NCBI GenBank assembly: GCA_020310875.1
Contig: CM035413.1
Coordinates: forward strand, 167,054,996-167,118,995
Origin: Ceratopteris richardii
Taxonomy: Eukaryota > Streptophyta > Polypodiopsida > Polypodiales > Pteridaceae
Length of the DNA: 64,000 nucleotides
Direction of reading: 5' to 3'
Position numbers and translations under genes: made by a program
Shown here: positions 1 through 10,420 of the stretch, piece after piece
How the letters are laid out: each line of letters opens with the position of its first letter
How positions within the stretch are numbered: the first letter of the stretch is position 1
The notes under the pieces: generated by a model
Database searches by the model: none
What the model was told of the DNA's origin: nothing
What the model saw: only the letters and a program-made list of their open reading frames with translations

Positions 1-174
1 CACGCCCATCATTGGTACAATGTTTTGCATATCCTTTGAAGACATAGGAATTTCTTCCTCTGACTCACTAGAGGTTTCAGAATAATGTGAACGACTACTT
101 GGTTCGGCTACACTTCCTACAGAAGAGATCACACTCCTTTGGCTTCCTAGGGTTCTCCCATATCTCAGGTTCAT
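1..174 (-). CDS. Possible partial ORF, Ser/Glu-rich, open at window edge
   Basis: A minus-strand open frame starts at an ATG at 172-174, directly preceded by an in-frame TGA, and stays open for 58 codons to the window edge. The peptide is rich in Ser, Arg and Glu and contains the stretch HYSETSSESEEEIP, which looks like a low-complexity linker. I do not recognise a domain. Given the surroundings it may be part of a retroelement gag or of a longer gene beyond the window. Confidence 0.2.
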   Translation of the reverse strand, partial: MNLRYGRTLGSQRSVISSVGSVAEPSSRSHYSETSSESEEEIPMSSKDMQNIVPMMGV

Positions 175-280
175 TCACTTTGAAGTTCTATTTAACCTTG
201 CCAACCTCCAACTTCTAGAGTTCTTCACTCAAGGTCAGAATTCCAGAAAAATTTGGCTGGGAAAGGACTGACTATGAAAT

Positions 281-500
281 CTCAAGTCATGATACTTGAC
301 CTCCAAAAAAGTTTACGATACTCGACCTTTGACTCAGACGATACACGATACTTGGATGAACACGATACACGATACTTGGATGAGACGATACACGATAGTT
401 GAAGAACTCGATACACGATATTTGAGCAACACGATACTCGATACTCCAAAAAAAACACAATACTCGATATACGATACTTGATCACACGATACTTGAGATA
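281..500. repeat. Degenerate CGATAC-rich repeat tract
   Basis: Irregular repetition of short units such as CGATACACGATACTTG precedes the ordered 41-bp array. Spacing is variable, so this looks like the decayed edge of the same satellite. No coding potential is evident. Confidence 0.6.
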
Positions 501-508
501 GCACGATA

Positions 509-835
509 CACGATACTCGATACTGGTGAAGTATCGCGATCAGGGATCACACGATACTCGATACTTGTGAAGTATCGCGATCAGGGTCACACAATACTCG
601 ATACTTGTGAAGTATCGCGATCAGGTATCACACGATACTCGATACTTGTGAAGTATCGCGATCAGGGATCACACGATACTCAATACTTATGAAGTATCGC
701 GATCAGGGATCACATGATACTCGATACTTGTGAAGTATCGCGATCAGGGATCACACGATACTCGATACTTGTGAAGTATCGCAATCAAGGATCACACGAT
801 ACTCGATACTTGTGAAGTATCACGATACTCAACCA
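509..835. repeat. 41-bp tandem array, 8 units, each a perfect hairpin
   Basis: Eight head-to-tail units start at 509, 550, 590, 631, 672, 713, 754 and 795. The period is 41 bp, except for the second unit, which is 40. Most units contain CGATACTT-GTG-AAGTATCG, an 8-bp perfect stem with a 3-nt loop, followed by CGATCAGGGATCA. Units differ by one to four bases. The array lies just upstream of a Copia-type primer binding site at 940, so it probably sits inside an LTR. Confidence 0.85.
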
Positions 836-939
836 CAGGAGATCATGATACTTATCAGGTATCGCGATACTTGACTACGGGAGAACACGATACTTGACAC
901 TTTTTCAGTTTTTTGCAAGTGTATTGTGTACTCTCTACA
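836..939 (+). repeat. End of an old Copia-type LTR (start not resolved)
   Basis: The sequence ends in CTCTACA directly before a primer-binding-site match, as a plant Copia 5' LTR does. The LTR probably extends upstream through the 41-bp array, but no second copy is present to define its start. The paired 3' LTR is not visible in the window. Confidence 0.4.
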
Positions 940-951
940 TGGTATCAGAGT
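940..951 (+). promoter_or_regulatory. Primer binding site of an old Copia element
   Basis: TGGTATCAGAGT matches 11 of 12 bases of the initiator-Met tRNA primer site (TGGTATCAGAGC). It marks the start of the internal region of an old Copia element. About 340 bp further on, an ATG-initiated frame or a neighbouring frame containing YDLSKLEL (a Gag-like start) is interrupted by Copia-1. Confidence 0.5.
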
Positions 952-1222
952 GTTAGGTGTAGTTCTTGGTGGTTCATTTGGTAGTGATTTTGGTGGTTTT
1001 GGTGCTTGAGTTTGGTGGTGTTCCTCTTCACCCATTTGGAGAAGCTACATATACCAACAAGAAATCAAGTGCCCAAAGCTATGAGAAAAGGTGAAAGCAA
1101 CTGCAGATTGCAAAGAATTAACAACATGGGAAGCGAAGGGGTAGAGAAAGGCAGATTACCACAATGATTACCACCGATGGATAAAAGATCAAAATTGTAG
1201 GGTTGCACCAAAACAACACACC

Positions 1223-1289
1223 ATGACGGAGAAGGAAGCTAGCAAAAACCACGGCTTTATGTCACCTACGATTTGTCAAAGCTGGAGTT
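1223..1289 (+). pseudogene. Possible gag 5' end split by Copia-1
   Basis: A short stretch before the Copia-1 insertion reads YDLSKLE in one frame. It continues on the far side of the element (7743 onwards) as LNQTLQ and then a stop. SKLEL followed by a Gag core is a common opening of plant Copia Gag proteins, so Copia-1 may have landed in the gag start of an older element. The match is short and the assignment tentative. Confidence 0.25.
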
Positions 1290-2314
1290 TGTTGGAACAA
1301 GCCAATCACAAATTGGTGATTATACAGATCTTGAAGAATGCTTATGGTCAGAATGAAGCAAAGGAAGACACTTGTAAAAGTGAAGAAGAATTCAGGATGA
1401 TGTCTTGTACACATATGTACATATAAGTGAAGAATCTTGTAAGCTGAGTATAGCTAAGCCTTTAGGATGATTAGTAACAATGTCATAGACGCGGGATGAG
1501 TTAAAAGTTATGTATATATAAGTTAATGATGACAAGAATTATGAGAGGAGAAGTAAGAGAGTCATTTTGTAGATGACAAACTTTAGAAAGATGTGTAGAG
1601 AGTTTTTTCCCAGAAAGTAGCGACGGGTTTTTCTCTGAGTGCTCTCTGTCTGATCACGTGGATCAGAAATCCTTTTGTACACATCTAATTGAGAAGCTAA
1701 TGAAGCTATGTCTAGAGTTTCAGAATCTAATTCCTCTCCTACTGTGAGAATGATCAATAGGAACATTCATATGTGAACTTTGGAAACTGAAGTCTGAGAG
1801 TAGCGCACTTTTTTGTCTCAGTATTTTGATCAGATCTGAGTGTCTATTGTAAAGTTTTTGATGAGTGAGCACTTAAAATTTAAGTTAGAAGATAAGGAAG
1901 CTATGGCTAAAAGCATTTAGCAAAACGGGTTTCAGATTGGGAGAAATCAACTTAAGAAGTTGACTATGTCGAAGGCGCAACTTCTGAGAGACATTTTCTG
2001 ACATGTCTTTGATCTTAATGATCAAATTAAACTTTTGGTGATTAGTTTTGAGAACTAATGATTGATATGATTGCGCAAAGGTATTGCGAATACTTGTGCA
2101 TCATTTGCTTGAAAAAATTTGAAGGTTTATGCAGGTAATGAAGTGGATTCCTGAAGCAGACTTTCTGAAGTAGACACTTCTTCACTCAGAGAAGTGTTGC
2201 TTGAAGTTTTGGTAAAGAAGAACATTGTTTGTGTAAAGTTTGGTTTATAACTGACATAGAAGTGTTCTTAAGTCATTATAGATCAAACCTTTGGAGATTA
2301 AGAGGTCTCCAATA
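1290..2314 (+). repeat. Copia-1 5' LTR (1025 bp)
   Basis: It is nearly identical to 6713-7737 and has the same length. It carries the promoter: a TATATATAA box lies at 1512-1521. Its last bases are CCAATA where the 3' copy has CCAACA. Confidence 0.97.
1512..1521 (+). promoter_or_regulatory. TATA box in Copia-1 5' LTR
   Basis: GTATATATAA lies about 220 bp into the 1025-bp LTR. This is a plausible Pol II core promoter position separating U3 from R. The same box is present in the 3' LTR near 6936. Confidence 0.5.
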
Positions 2315-2315
2315 G

Positions 2316-2327
2316 TGGTATCAGAGC
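2316..2327 (+). promoter_or_regulatory. Copia-1 primer binding site
   Basis: TGGTATCAGAGC begins one base after the 5' LTR. It is complementary to the 3' end of plant initiator methionine tRNA, the usual Copia minus-strand primer. Confidence 0.9.
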
Positions 2328-2543
2328 TGAAGGTGAAATACAAGAGAAGAAAAGACAATTGAAGTTCCGACTGGTGCAGATATTGAAGATCTTCCAAATC
2401 AAAGGAGGACAAGGACAAATTATTGAAGATAACTTGCAGAAGTTCAGAGTACGAGTTTGAAAGAATCAAGAAGGACAAAAACTATATCAAAGGTACACTT
2501 TCTCCTCATAAACCATAGTAATTGCAGATACAGAAGGTCAAGG

Positions 2544-5500
2544 ATGGGAGAAAGCTTGCAGATTGATAAGCTAGATAGGGAGAACTATCCAGCATGGTCC
2601 ATGAGGATGGAAGCACACCTCATGAGCAAAGACCTTATAGCATTTATTACAGGAGATGAAGAAAAACCTGAATTTGCAGATCCTAGTATTCCTACTAGGG
2701 AAGAGCTTGCAATGTTGAAGACTTGGATGAGAAAGGATGCTCAAGCAAGGAGTATCATCTACATGGCTGTAAATGATTACCTTCTACCTCACATTAGAGG
2801 TTTGGAAAGTGCTACAGATGTTTGGAATGCCTTGGAAGAGCATTTCCAAAATACAACTAAGTCAAGGAAGTCCTCACTATGGGCTGAGTTCACAACCTTC
2901 AAGAAGAAGAGCTCACAATCAATTTCAGATTATGTGGCAAGGATGAAGGATATTGCAGATAGCTTGGGAGCAGTGGATGAAGACATTGAAGAGGAAAAGT
3001 TGGTAAGACAAATACTTACAGGTTTGAGAGGAGATGAGAAGTGGAAACCCTTCATATTGTCCATAGAGTTGTCACTTGATCACTTTACTCCTGATCTTAA
3101 TCAATTGCTAGGTCACATGCTAACCTTTGAGCAGGATCTTAAAGGAGACAATGATAGAAGTACAAGTCAAGCTATGTACTCCAAGGACAAGAAAAAGAAT
3201 GGCAAGGGAAAGCAATTGAATGATGATGAAGGGAATTCAAATCAAGCTAACTTCACAAAAGGGAAGATGAACTTCAGAGGTAAAGGAAGAGGAGGTAAGA
3301 ACAAAGATAATGCTAAAGCTTGTTGGATTTGTGGCAGAACAAATCATTTGGCAAATGATTGTTGGTATAACAATCAAAATGGTGGAAACAATAATCAGAA
3401 TTATAATCAAAGAGGTAGAGGAGGCAGAAACCAAAGAGGCAACTTCAGAGGAAGAGGTGGTAGGACATCATATGGTAGAGGAGGTGGAAGAAACTTCCAA
3501 TCTCAGTCCTACAACAATAATTATTATAATTATGCATCAGATCAGAAGGATGATATGACTCTTATCTTGAATGCAACTCATGAATCAATGGGAGAAGATC
3601 AAAGAGTGTTTTATATTGACTCAGGGTGTAGCAACCATCTGAGTGGGAATCTATCCTTGATGACTGATATGGAAGCAAGGGTGAATGGACATACAGTTCA
3701 AACAGGTGACAATACCAAGCATAAAGTGGAGAGCATTGGATCAGTAAAGACAAAGAGTGGAAGTACACTTCTGAGCAAGGTACTTCATGTTCCTACTATT
3801 CCTAAAAATTTGATAAGTGTAGGGCAAATTGTGGAGAAAGGATATGAGGTAAGATTCACAAATGATGGTGTTTATGTACAAGATCCAAATCAGGGATATA
3901 GAAACATAATTGCAGGTAAAAAGGAAGGAAGATTGTTCACTCTCAAAGTCCAAGGTAATGTGGGACATGCATTATTTACCTATGGAAGTCAAAAGGTATC
4001 TGAATTAGACCTATGGCATAAAAGGCTAGGTCATTTCAATGAGAGAGCTATAAAGGAAATGTCGAAGAATCAGGTGGTGCTTGGATTGCCAAATATTGAA
4101 GGGCAACATATGGTGTACAAGTGTGAAGCTTGTCAATTAGGTAAAGCACATAAAGGTTCTTATAACAAATCAGGGTACAAGCATTCAAATATGCTTGAAT
4201 TGGTTCATACAGATGTATGGGGTCCCTCAAGGGACTATAGCATAAATGGATCCATATATTATGTGTTGTTTGTTGATGATGCAACCAGGTGGATTACTTT
4301 GTATGTAATCAAGGATAAATCAGAAGTTTTCAAGACATTCAAACATTTTCATGCCTATGCAGAAAGGATCACAGGGCAAAAGCTTAAGAGGTTAAGATCA
4401 GATGGAGGGGGAGAGTATTTCTCTAAAGAGTTTGATGATTATTTGTGGAATGCAGGTATCAAAAGAGAAGTAACTTGCAGGTACTCTCCTCAACAGAATG
4501 GAGTAGCAGAAAGGAGGAATAGGACTCTTGTAGAGTTTGCAAGAGCCATGATGAAGGAAAAGAATTTTCCAAATTACTTATGGGTAGAAGCCATTAACAC
4601 TGCAACATACCTTGTGAATAGGTTGCCTTGCAAAGCTTTGGATGGAGGAACCCCTTATGAAGCATGGTGGGGTAAGAAACCTACCCTTGATCATTGTAAG
4701 GTTTTTGGATGTATTGCATATGCTTATGTTCCTTCACAATTAAGACATAAGCTAGAACCAAAAGCAGAGAAGTATGTGTTTATTGGATATGATGATAGAC
4801 AGATGGGTTACAAGTTGTGGAATCCATCCACAAAGCAATTTCTTGTTACCAAAGATGTGACATTTGATGAGAAAAATACATGGTATGTAGGATCACCAAA
4901 TGATTTTACAGGTGTTGAAGAAATACAAAGGAAAGGAAAGGCAAAAGTAAAAGTGTGTGAAGAAATTGTTGATGAAGTTGACTCTAGAAGTAGATTGCAG
5001 GATCATGTAGAAGAAGGGCCAAGATTTGATGAGGCTGAAACTTCGAGAAGTGCAGAAATCAGAAGATCTACAAGGGAAAGGAAAGAACCTATAAGGTATA
5101 GTTATGATACATCTTTCCTAACAACAAAAGATTATGCCTACATTGTGAAGACAGAAGAAGATCCAACCACTTATGAAGAAGCCAAAGGTAAACAGAATTG
5201 GGAGAAGGCAATGCAGGAAGAGTATGATGCTCTACTTGAAAATGAAACTTGGGAATTAGTACCAAGACCAAAGAATCAGAAGGTCATTGGATGTAAGTGG
5301 GTATATAAAACAAAGAGGTTTGCAGATGGTAAGGTGTCTAGATACAAGGCTAGACTTGTGGTCAAAGGTTATGCCCAAACTTATGGGGTAGATTATGATG
5401 AAACCTTTAGTCCTGTTGCTAAGATGTCTACAATTAGGACATTGATTGCTATTGCTGCTTGCAAGGGATGGAAATTATCACAATTGGATGTGAAAAATGC

Positions 5501-6704
5501 ATTTTTAAATGGATACATTGCAGATGAAGTATATATGGAGCAACCAGAAGGCTTCATGGAATCAATTGGATCAGATTATGTGTGTAAGCTCAAGAGAGCT
5601 TTGTATGGGTTGAAGCAAGCCCCAAGAGCTTGGAATTACAGATTGGTCAAGTTCTTGAATGAATGTGGATTTCAAGCATCAAAGGCAGATAGTAGCTTGC
5701 TAATGAAGGCAAGTGAAAATGGATACATTTACATGTGCATTTATGTTGATGATATTATTGTTACAGGAACAGATGCTCAAGGAATCAATGAACTCAAAAA
5801 GCAAATAGAGAAGGAGTTTAAGATAAGTGATTTGGGAAACTTATCTTATTTTCTAGGAATGCAGATTGTATATACTCAACATGGAGTATATGTTTCACAA
5901 GAGAGATATTTGAAGAGTCTTCTAGTCAAGTTTAACATGGAAGATTGCAAGACCTCAACTACACCATTGGAGGTAAATCATAAATTAAGCAGGTATGGAG
6001 GTGAAGATTTCAATGACATGAAGAAATATCAGAGTTTGGTAGGTAGTTTAATCTATGCTACCTTGACAAGGCCAGATCTATCATATGCAGTAGGTGTGTT
6101 GTCACAATTCATGCATTGTCCAAAGAAGACTCATTGGATTGCAGCCCAAAGGGTACTCAGATATATCAAAGGAACCCTAAGTGAAGGTTTGTACTATGGA
6201 TTCACTTCTGACACAAGAATCAAAGTGTTTAGTGATGCAGATTGGGCAGGTGACTCAGATGGTAGAAGGTCTACTCATGAGTATCTCTGTTATGTTGGAG
6301 ATAAGCTAGTTTCTTGGTGTTCAAGGAAGCAACATACAGTTGCTTTGTCATCCACAGAAGCTGAGTATAAGGGAATGGTAGAAGCTGCAAAAGAAGTGAT
6401 ATGGTTGAAGACCTTGATGAAGAGTTTTGAGACTGATCATAGTACTCCAATAATTTTTGGAGACAATATGAGTTCTTTGTATTTGGCAGCTAACCCTGTT
6501 TTTCATGCCAGGACTAAGCATATAGAGATTCAGTATCATTTCTTGAGGGAAAAGGTACTAGATAAAGAGATTGAAGTGATGTACACTCCAACAAAAGAAC
6601 AAGTGGCAGATATGATGAAAAAAAGCTTGGATGGACCTAAGCTACAAAGATTCAAGGAGATGGCAGGAGTGAAGAAGAATGGAATAATCACAATTAGTGA
6701 TTGA
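2544..6704 (+). CDS. Copia-1 Gag-Pol polyprotein (1386 aa, intact)
   Basis: This single uninterrupted polyprotein would supply capsid and all enzymes for retrotransposition. The frame is open from 2457, but its first ATG is at 2544 (MGESLQIDKLDRENYPAW, a typical Copia Gag opening), so I start there. Visible in order: a Gag core; one CCHC zinc knuckle CWICGRTNHLANDCW near residue 259; an aspartic protease DSG at 359; an integrase HHCC domain starting HKRLGHFN near 492, with the first catalytic Asp at 557 (HTDVWGP) and the DGGGEYF and PQQNGVAERRN signatures; reverse transcriptase with YVDD, Asp pair at 1069-1070; and RNase H with DADWAGD near 1231. The TGA at 6702-6704 sits against the purine tract. 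All key motifs look intact, so the product could be active. Expression is not shown by sequence. Confidence 0.95.
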   Translation: MGESLQIDKLDRENYPAWSMRMEAHLMSKDLIAFITGDEEKPEFADPSIPTREELAMLKTWMRKDAQARSIIYMAVNDYLLPHIRGLESATDVWNALEEHFQNTTKSRKSSLWAEFTTFKKKSSQSISDYVARMKDIADSLGAVDEDIEEEKLVRQILTGLRGDEKWKPFILSIELSLDHFTPDLNQLLGHMLTFEQDLKGDNDRSTSQAMYSKDKKKNGKGKQLNDDEGNSNQANFTKGKMNFRGKGRGGKNKDNAKACWICGRTNHLANDCWYNNQNGGNNNQNYNQRGRGGRNQRGNFRGRGGRTSYGRGGGRNFQSQSYNNNYYNYASDQKDDMTLILNATHESMGEDQRVFYIDSGCSNHLSGNLSLMTDMEARVNGHTVQTGDNTKHKVESIGSVKTKSGSTLLSKVLHVPTIPKNLISVGQIVEKGYEVRFTNDGVYVQDPNQGYRNIIAGKKEGRLFTLKVQGNVGHALFTYGSQKVSELDLWHKRLGHFNERAIKEMSKNQVVLGLPNIEGQHMVYKCEACQLGKAHKGSYNKSGYKHSNMLELVHTDVWGPSRDYSINGSIYYVLFVDDATRWITLYVIKDKSEVFKTFKHFHAYAERITGQKLKRLRSDGGGEYFSKEFDDYLWNAGIKREVTCRYSPQQNGVAERRNRTLVEFARAMMKEKNFPNYLWVEAINTATYLVNRLPCKALDGGTPYEAWWGKKPTLDHCKVFGCIAYAYVPSQLRHKLEPKAEKYVFIGYDDRQMGYKLWNPSTKQFLVTKDVTFDEKNTWYVGSPNDFTGVEEIQRKGKAKVKVCEEIVDEVDSRSRLQDHVEEGPRFDEAETSRSAEIRRSTRERKEPIRYSYDTSFLTTKDYAYIVKTEEDPTTYEEAKGKQNWEKAMQEEYDALLENETWELVPRPKNQKVIGCKWVYKTKRFADGKVSRYKARLVVKGYAQTYGVDYDETFSPVAKMSTIRTLIAIAACKGWKLSQLDVKNAFLNGYIADEVYMEQPEGFMESIGSDYVCKLKRALYGLKQAPRAWNYRLVKFLNECGFQASKADSSLLMKASENGYIYMCIYVDDIIVTGTDAQGINELKKQIEKEFKISDLGNLSYFLGMQIVYTQHGVYVSQERYLKSLLVKFNMEDCKTSTTPLEVNHKLSRYGGEDFNDMKKYQSLVGSLIYATLTRPDLSYAVGVLSQFMHCPKKTHWIAAQRVLRYIKGTLSEGLYYGFTSDTRIKVFSDADWAGDSDGRRSTHEYLCYVGDKLVSWCSRKQHTVALSSTEAEYKGMVEAAKEVIWLKTLMKSFETDHSTPIIFGDNMSSLYLAANPVFHARTKHIEIQYHFLREKVLDKEIEVMYTPTKEQVADMMKKSLDGPKLQRFKEMAGVKKNGIITISD

Positions 6705-6712
6705 GGGGGAGC
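6703..6712 (+). promoter_or_regulatory. Copia-1 polypurine tract
   Basis: GAGGGGGAGC lies directly upstream of the 3' LTR and overlaps the gag-pol stop codon. It is the expected plus-strand priming site. Confidence 0.85.
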
Positions 6713-7737
6713 TGTTGGAACAAGCCAATCACAAATTGGTGATTATACAGATCTTGAAGAATGCTTATGGTCAGAATGAAGCAAAGGAAGACACTTGTAA
6801 AAGTGAAGAAGAATTCAGGATGATGTCTTGTACACATATGTACATATAAGTGAAGAATCTTGTAAGCTGAGTATAGCTAAGCCTTTAGGATGATTAGTAA
6901 CAATGTCATAGACGCGGGATGAGTTAAAAGTTATGTATATATAAGTTAATGATGACAAGAATTATGAGAGGAGAAGTAAGAGAGTCATTTTGTAGATGAC
7001 AAACTTCAGAAAGATGTGTAGAGAGTTTTTTCCCAGAAAGTAGCGACGGGTTTTTCTCTGAGTGCTCTCTGTCTGATCACGTGGATCAGAAATCCTTTTG
7101 TACACATCTAATTGAGAAGCTAATGAAGCTATGTCTAGAGTTTCAGAATCTAATTCCTCTCCTACTGTGAGAATGATCAATAGGAACATTCATATGTGAA
7201 CTTTGGAAACTGAAGTCTGAGAGTAGCGCACTTTTCCGTCTCAGTATTTTGATCAGATCTGAGTGTCTACTGTAAAGTTTTTGATGAGTGAGCACTTAAA
7301 ATTTAAGTTAGAAGATAAGGAAGCTATGGCTAAAAGCATTTAGCAAAACGGGTTTCAGATTGGGAGAAATCAACTTAAGAAGTTGACTATGTCGAAGGCG
7401 CAACTTCTGAGAGACATTTTCTGACATGTCTTTGATCTTAATGATCAAATTAAACTTTTGGTGATTAGTTTTGAGAACTAATGATTGATATCATTGCGCA
7501 AAGGTATTGCGAATACTTGTGCATCATTTGCTTGAAAAAATTTGAAGGTTTATGCAGGTAATGAAGTGGATTCCTGAAGCAGACTTTCTGAAGTAGACAC
7601 TTCTTCACTCAGAGAAGTGTTGCTTGAAGTTTTGGTAAAGAAGAACATTGTTTGTGTAAAGTTTGGTTTATAACTGACATAGAAGTGTTCTTAAGTCAGT
7701 ATAGATCAAACCTTTGGAGATTAAGAGGTCTCCAACA
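6713..7737 (+). repeat. Copia-1 3' LTR (1025 bp)
   Basis: It pairs with 1290-2314 and differs at about seven positions. It ends CCAACA and is followed by the second copy of the GAGTT target duplication at 7738-7742. Confidence 0.97.
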
Positions 7738-7742
7738 GAGTT

Positions 7743-8699
7743 GAACCAAACATTGCAATAGTTATGTTTCTCGAAGACATGACATGCAGGATGAAGCACA
7801 AAGAGAGAGAGAGAGAGAGTCTATGATGGGATCTCCATTACTAAAACACACAGTAGATTTTGCTCTCTTATGCAGAGAGAGAGAGAGACAGAGAAATTGC
7901 TATCCTCTCCGTAATCGCATGAACTTGGCTTGCATTCTATGGATTCTTTGAATGCATGGGTTGCCCAACATACAGGCGATCACAGAGAACATACGAGAGA
8001 AAATAGCCTGGGAAACCATGCACGCCACCTCTGTAGGGCTATAGTGAGTGCTTATCTGACAAACTGTGCGGGGGCACCTTTTGGGTTTTGGCCCCACTGA
8101 TTCATCACTAATTTTGGAGTTGTGTTGCTGCACACATTCTCTCACATATGATGTTGAATCCCAAGGTTACATGGCATCTCTACTATGTAAAATGTTGCAA
8201 TTTTTCCTATTGATTGTGTTGTAGGGACTGGACCCAAAGAGTTTGAAGCCAAGAGTTTTTTGGGATGAATGATAAGCCATCCAATGATCCATGTGTGATG
8301 ATGTATCGGGTTTGTTTAGTGTGTTAGTCCTCACGTGATACCTGCTTACTTGTGCACGTTGCCAACTAAGCCTCCTCTAAGGCTCTTTTCATGTGCAACA
8401 GGCTAATCTAAGCCCTCTCCTCTCACATGGACTCATCTTGGTGTTTTTGCAAGTGTAGGGATAATCTAAGCCCCCCCCCCAAGGAGTTCCAATGTGGTGC
8501 CAAGGTTTTCAATTTCTTTCCAAAGTTTGCACTTATTTTCAAGTAACTTCTTAGCACACAAGTGTCTTTGAAAGTGTTTTTAAACACCTGACACTTATAA
8601 GCTCTTGCAAAGCACAAACTCACCTCTTTATGAGTTCAAGTTCACTAAAACTTTGTAATGTCAAAAAGTGAAGCTAGAACCTCATTTATGGCGAATTTT
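7743..8699. other. No gene recognised
   Basis: This resumes the sequence interrupted by Copia-1. It holds two short (GA)n runs near 7803-7820 and 7876-7890, but no open frame or RNA gene I can support. Confidence 0.6.
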
Positions 8700-10410
8700 T
8701 TACCTTTCTTCACAAACATATTCATGCGCAAGGATGAAAGATTAAATGGGTAAAACTATAATCTTTGGAAAGATGTAATGAGAGCATATTTGTAAACCAA
8801 TCTCCTTCATGATGTAGTAGACAAGTCCAAACCTGAGCCCAATAAGGCCAAAAACCTACAACATTGGCATATCTGGAATGTTAAAGATAAAATGGCATTA
8901 TGCCAACTTCTACTTGCCTATGATGAATTGACCAAAGGGCACATCACGGCATGTAAAACATCCAAAGAAGTCTGGGACACTTTAGCAACAACCCACAAAT
9001 CATCAAGTTATAGGATTCAAGTGGCTCTACAAGGTCGAATACAAATCAGATGGAACATTAGCTAAATACAAATCAAGGTTGGTAGCAAAAGGATACAAGC
9101 AACAACATGGCATTAACTATGAAGAACCTTTGCTCCTACTTCAAGATTCACAACCATAAGAATCATCTTAGCACTAAGTTCTCATTCTAAGTGGCCCATT
9201 TACCAGCTAGACGTCAAAAGTGCATTCCTCAATGGTGATCTTCAAGAAGAAGTATATGTTGAACAACTTGAAGGATTCAAGATCAAAGGAAAGGAAGACC
9301 AAGTATACAAACTTCACAAAGCACTTTATGGAATCAAGTAAGCTCCTAGCGCCTGGTATGAAAAGATTCACAAGTTCTCTGAAGCTAAAAGATTTCACAA
9401 AAGCAATGTTGATGCTAAACTCTACATCTATTTAAAGGATTCCTTAGTTGCCATCATCATCCTCTATGCAGATGACTTCATATTGATAGGTTCAGATGAC
9501 AAACGCATCCAATCATCATCACACAACTTCACCTTGAATATTCTATGACAAATCTTGGATTCCTTCACTACTTCTTGGGTATGGAAGTTTGGCAAACAAA
9601 AGAAGGCATATTCCTATCACAGAAGAAGTACTACTCTGATCTTTTTTTCAGATATAACATGGTCCAATGTTGCTCAGTTTCTACACCACTTGATCCCAAC
9701 ATCAAACTCACACTGGAGGATACATCATCACTTGTGGATGTGCATACTTATCAACAGCTTGTTGGCTCATTACTCTACCTTGCCCACACTAGACCAAATA
9801 TTGCCTATGCAGATGGTATACTCATTTAATTTGCACATCAGCCTCGTCACACCCATTGGGATGCTACTCAGGGAATACTTCTATACCTTGCCCTCACCCA
9901 ACATCATGGTCTTTGGTACAGAGGGGGCATCAAAATCGCTTGATATTCAGATTCAGATTGGGTTGGTGATCTTGATTCTCGATGGGCTACTTCAAGGTAC
10001 ATATTCTTGCTTGGTTCACGACCTATCTCTTGGGCAAGTGAGAAGCAGCCTATAGTTGCTTTGTCATCCATCGAGGCTGAGTACCGAGCATCCAGCTTTG
10101 CAGCATGTGAGGCCATCTAGCTTCAACATTTATTATCTGACATTGGTGTTTTGCAGGTTACTCCGATACGCATTCGCATGGACAACCAGTGAGCCTTGGC
10201 CATCGCCAAAAATCTGGCGTTCCATGCTCGGACAAAGCACATCGATATCTAGTATCAATTCATCCATGAGAAGCTTGTATCTCATGAGATTACTCTCGAG
10301 GAGTAAACCTCTCAAGAGGACCTGGCGGACATGTTCATGAAGGCCTACCTCCAATCCCACTCTAGTGCTCGGTGGACCTCTGCAGCATTCAGCCGCTCCA
10401 AAATGGAGTT
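8700..10410 (+). pseudogene. Decayed Copia gag-pol with Gag fused to RT by deletion
   Basis: Reading across frames, a Gag-like segment (LWKDVMRAYL, then TSKEVWDTLATTH) runs to about 8995. It is followed at once by reverse transcriptase (GFKWLYKVEYKSDGTLAKYK, QLDVKSAFLNGDLQEEVYVEQ, YADDFILIGSDD) and RNase H (YSDSDWVGD, ALSSIEAEYRA, ARTKHIDI). The zinc knuckle, protease and whole integrase are missing, so roughly 2 kb has been lost at the junction. Several stops and frameshifts occur (for example the TAA in LYGIK*AP near 9340 and the TGA near 9547). The catalytic pair is YADD rather than YVDD. It is not functional. Confidence 0.85.
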
Positions 10411-10420
10411 GCAGAGGGGG
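10411..10420 (+). promoter_or_regulatory. Polypurine tract of the decayed Copia
   Basis: GCAGAGGGGG lies immediately before TGTTGATGAC, which looks like the first bases of a 3' LTR. Confidence 0.6.

Larger units (their letters stand above)
1290..7737 (+). mobile_element. Copia-1: complete, recently inserted Ty1/copia LTR retrotransposon
   Basis: The element is 6448 bp, with two 1025-bp LTRs beginning TGTTGGAAC. The 3' LTR ends CCAACA and the 5' LTR ends CCAATA. A 5-bp target duplication GAGTT lies at 1285-1289 and 7738-7742. A primer site follows the 5' LTR, a purine tract precedes the 3' LTR, and the gag-pol frame between is unbroken. By eye the LTRs differ at about seven positions (roughly 0.7%), all single-base changes, so insertion is recent. 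The order protease, integrase, reverse transcriptase, RNase H defines Copia. Copia-2 (23089-27838) is a decayed relative of the same family. Confidence 0.97.

Noticed and set aside
509-835. CRISPR-like array
   Set aside because: The units are contiguous 41-bp tandem repeats without unique spacers, in plant DNA, next to a retroelement primer site.
1539-1766. 75-codon minus-strand frame found identically at 6962-7189
   Set aside because: Identical only because both lie in the paired Copia-1 LTRs; antisense to the element and without similarity.
2457-2543. Upstream extension of Copia-1 gag-pol
   Set aside because: The frame is open, but there is no ATG before 2544, where a canonical Gag start occurs.
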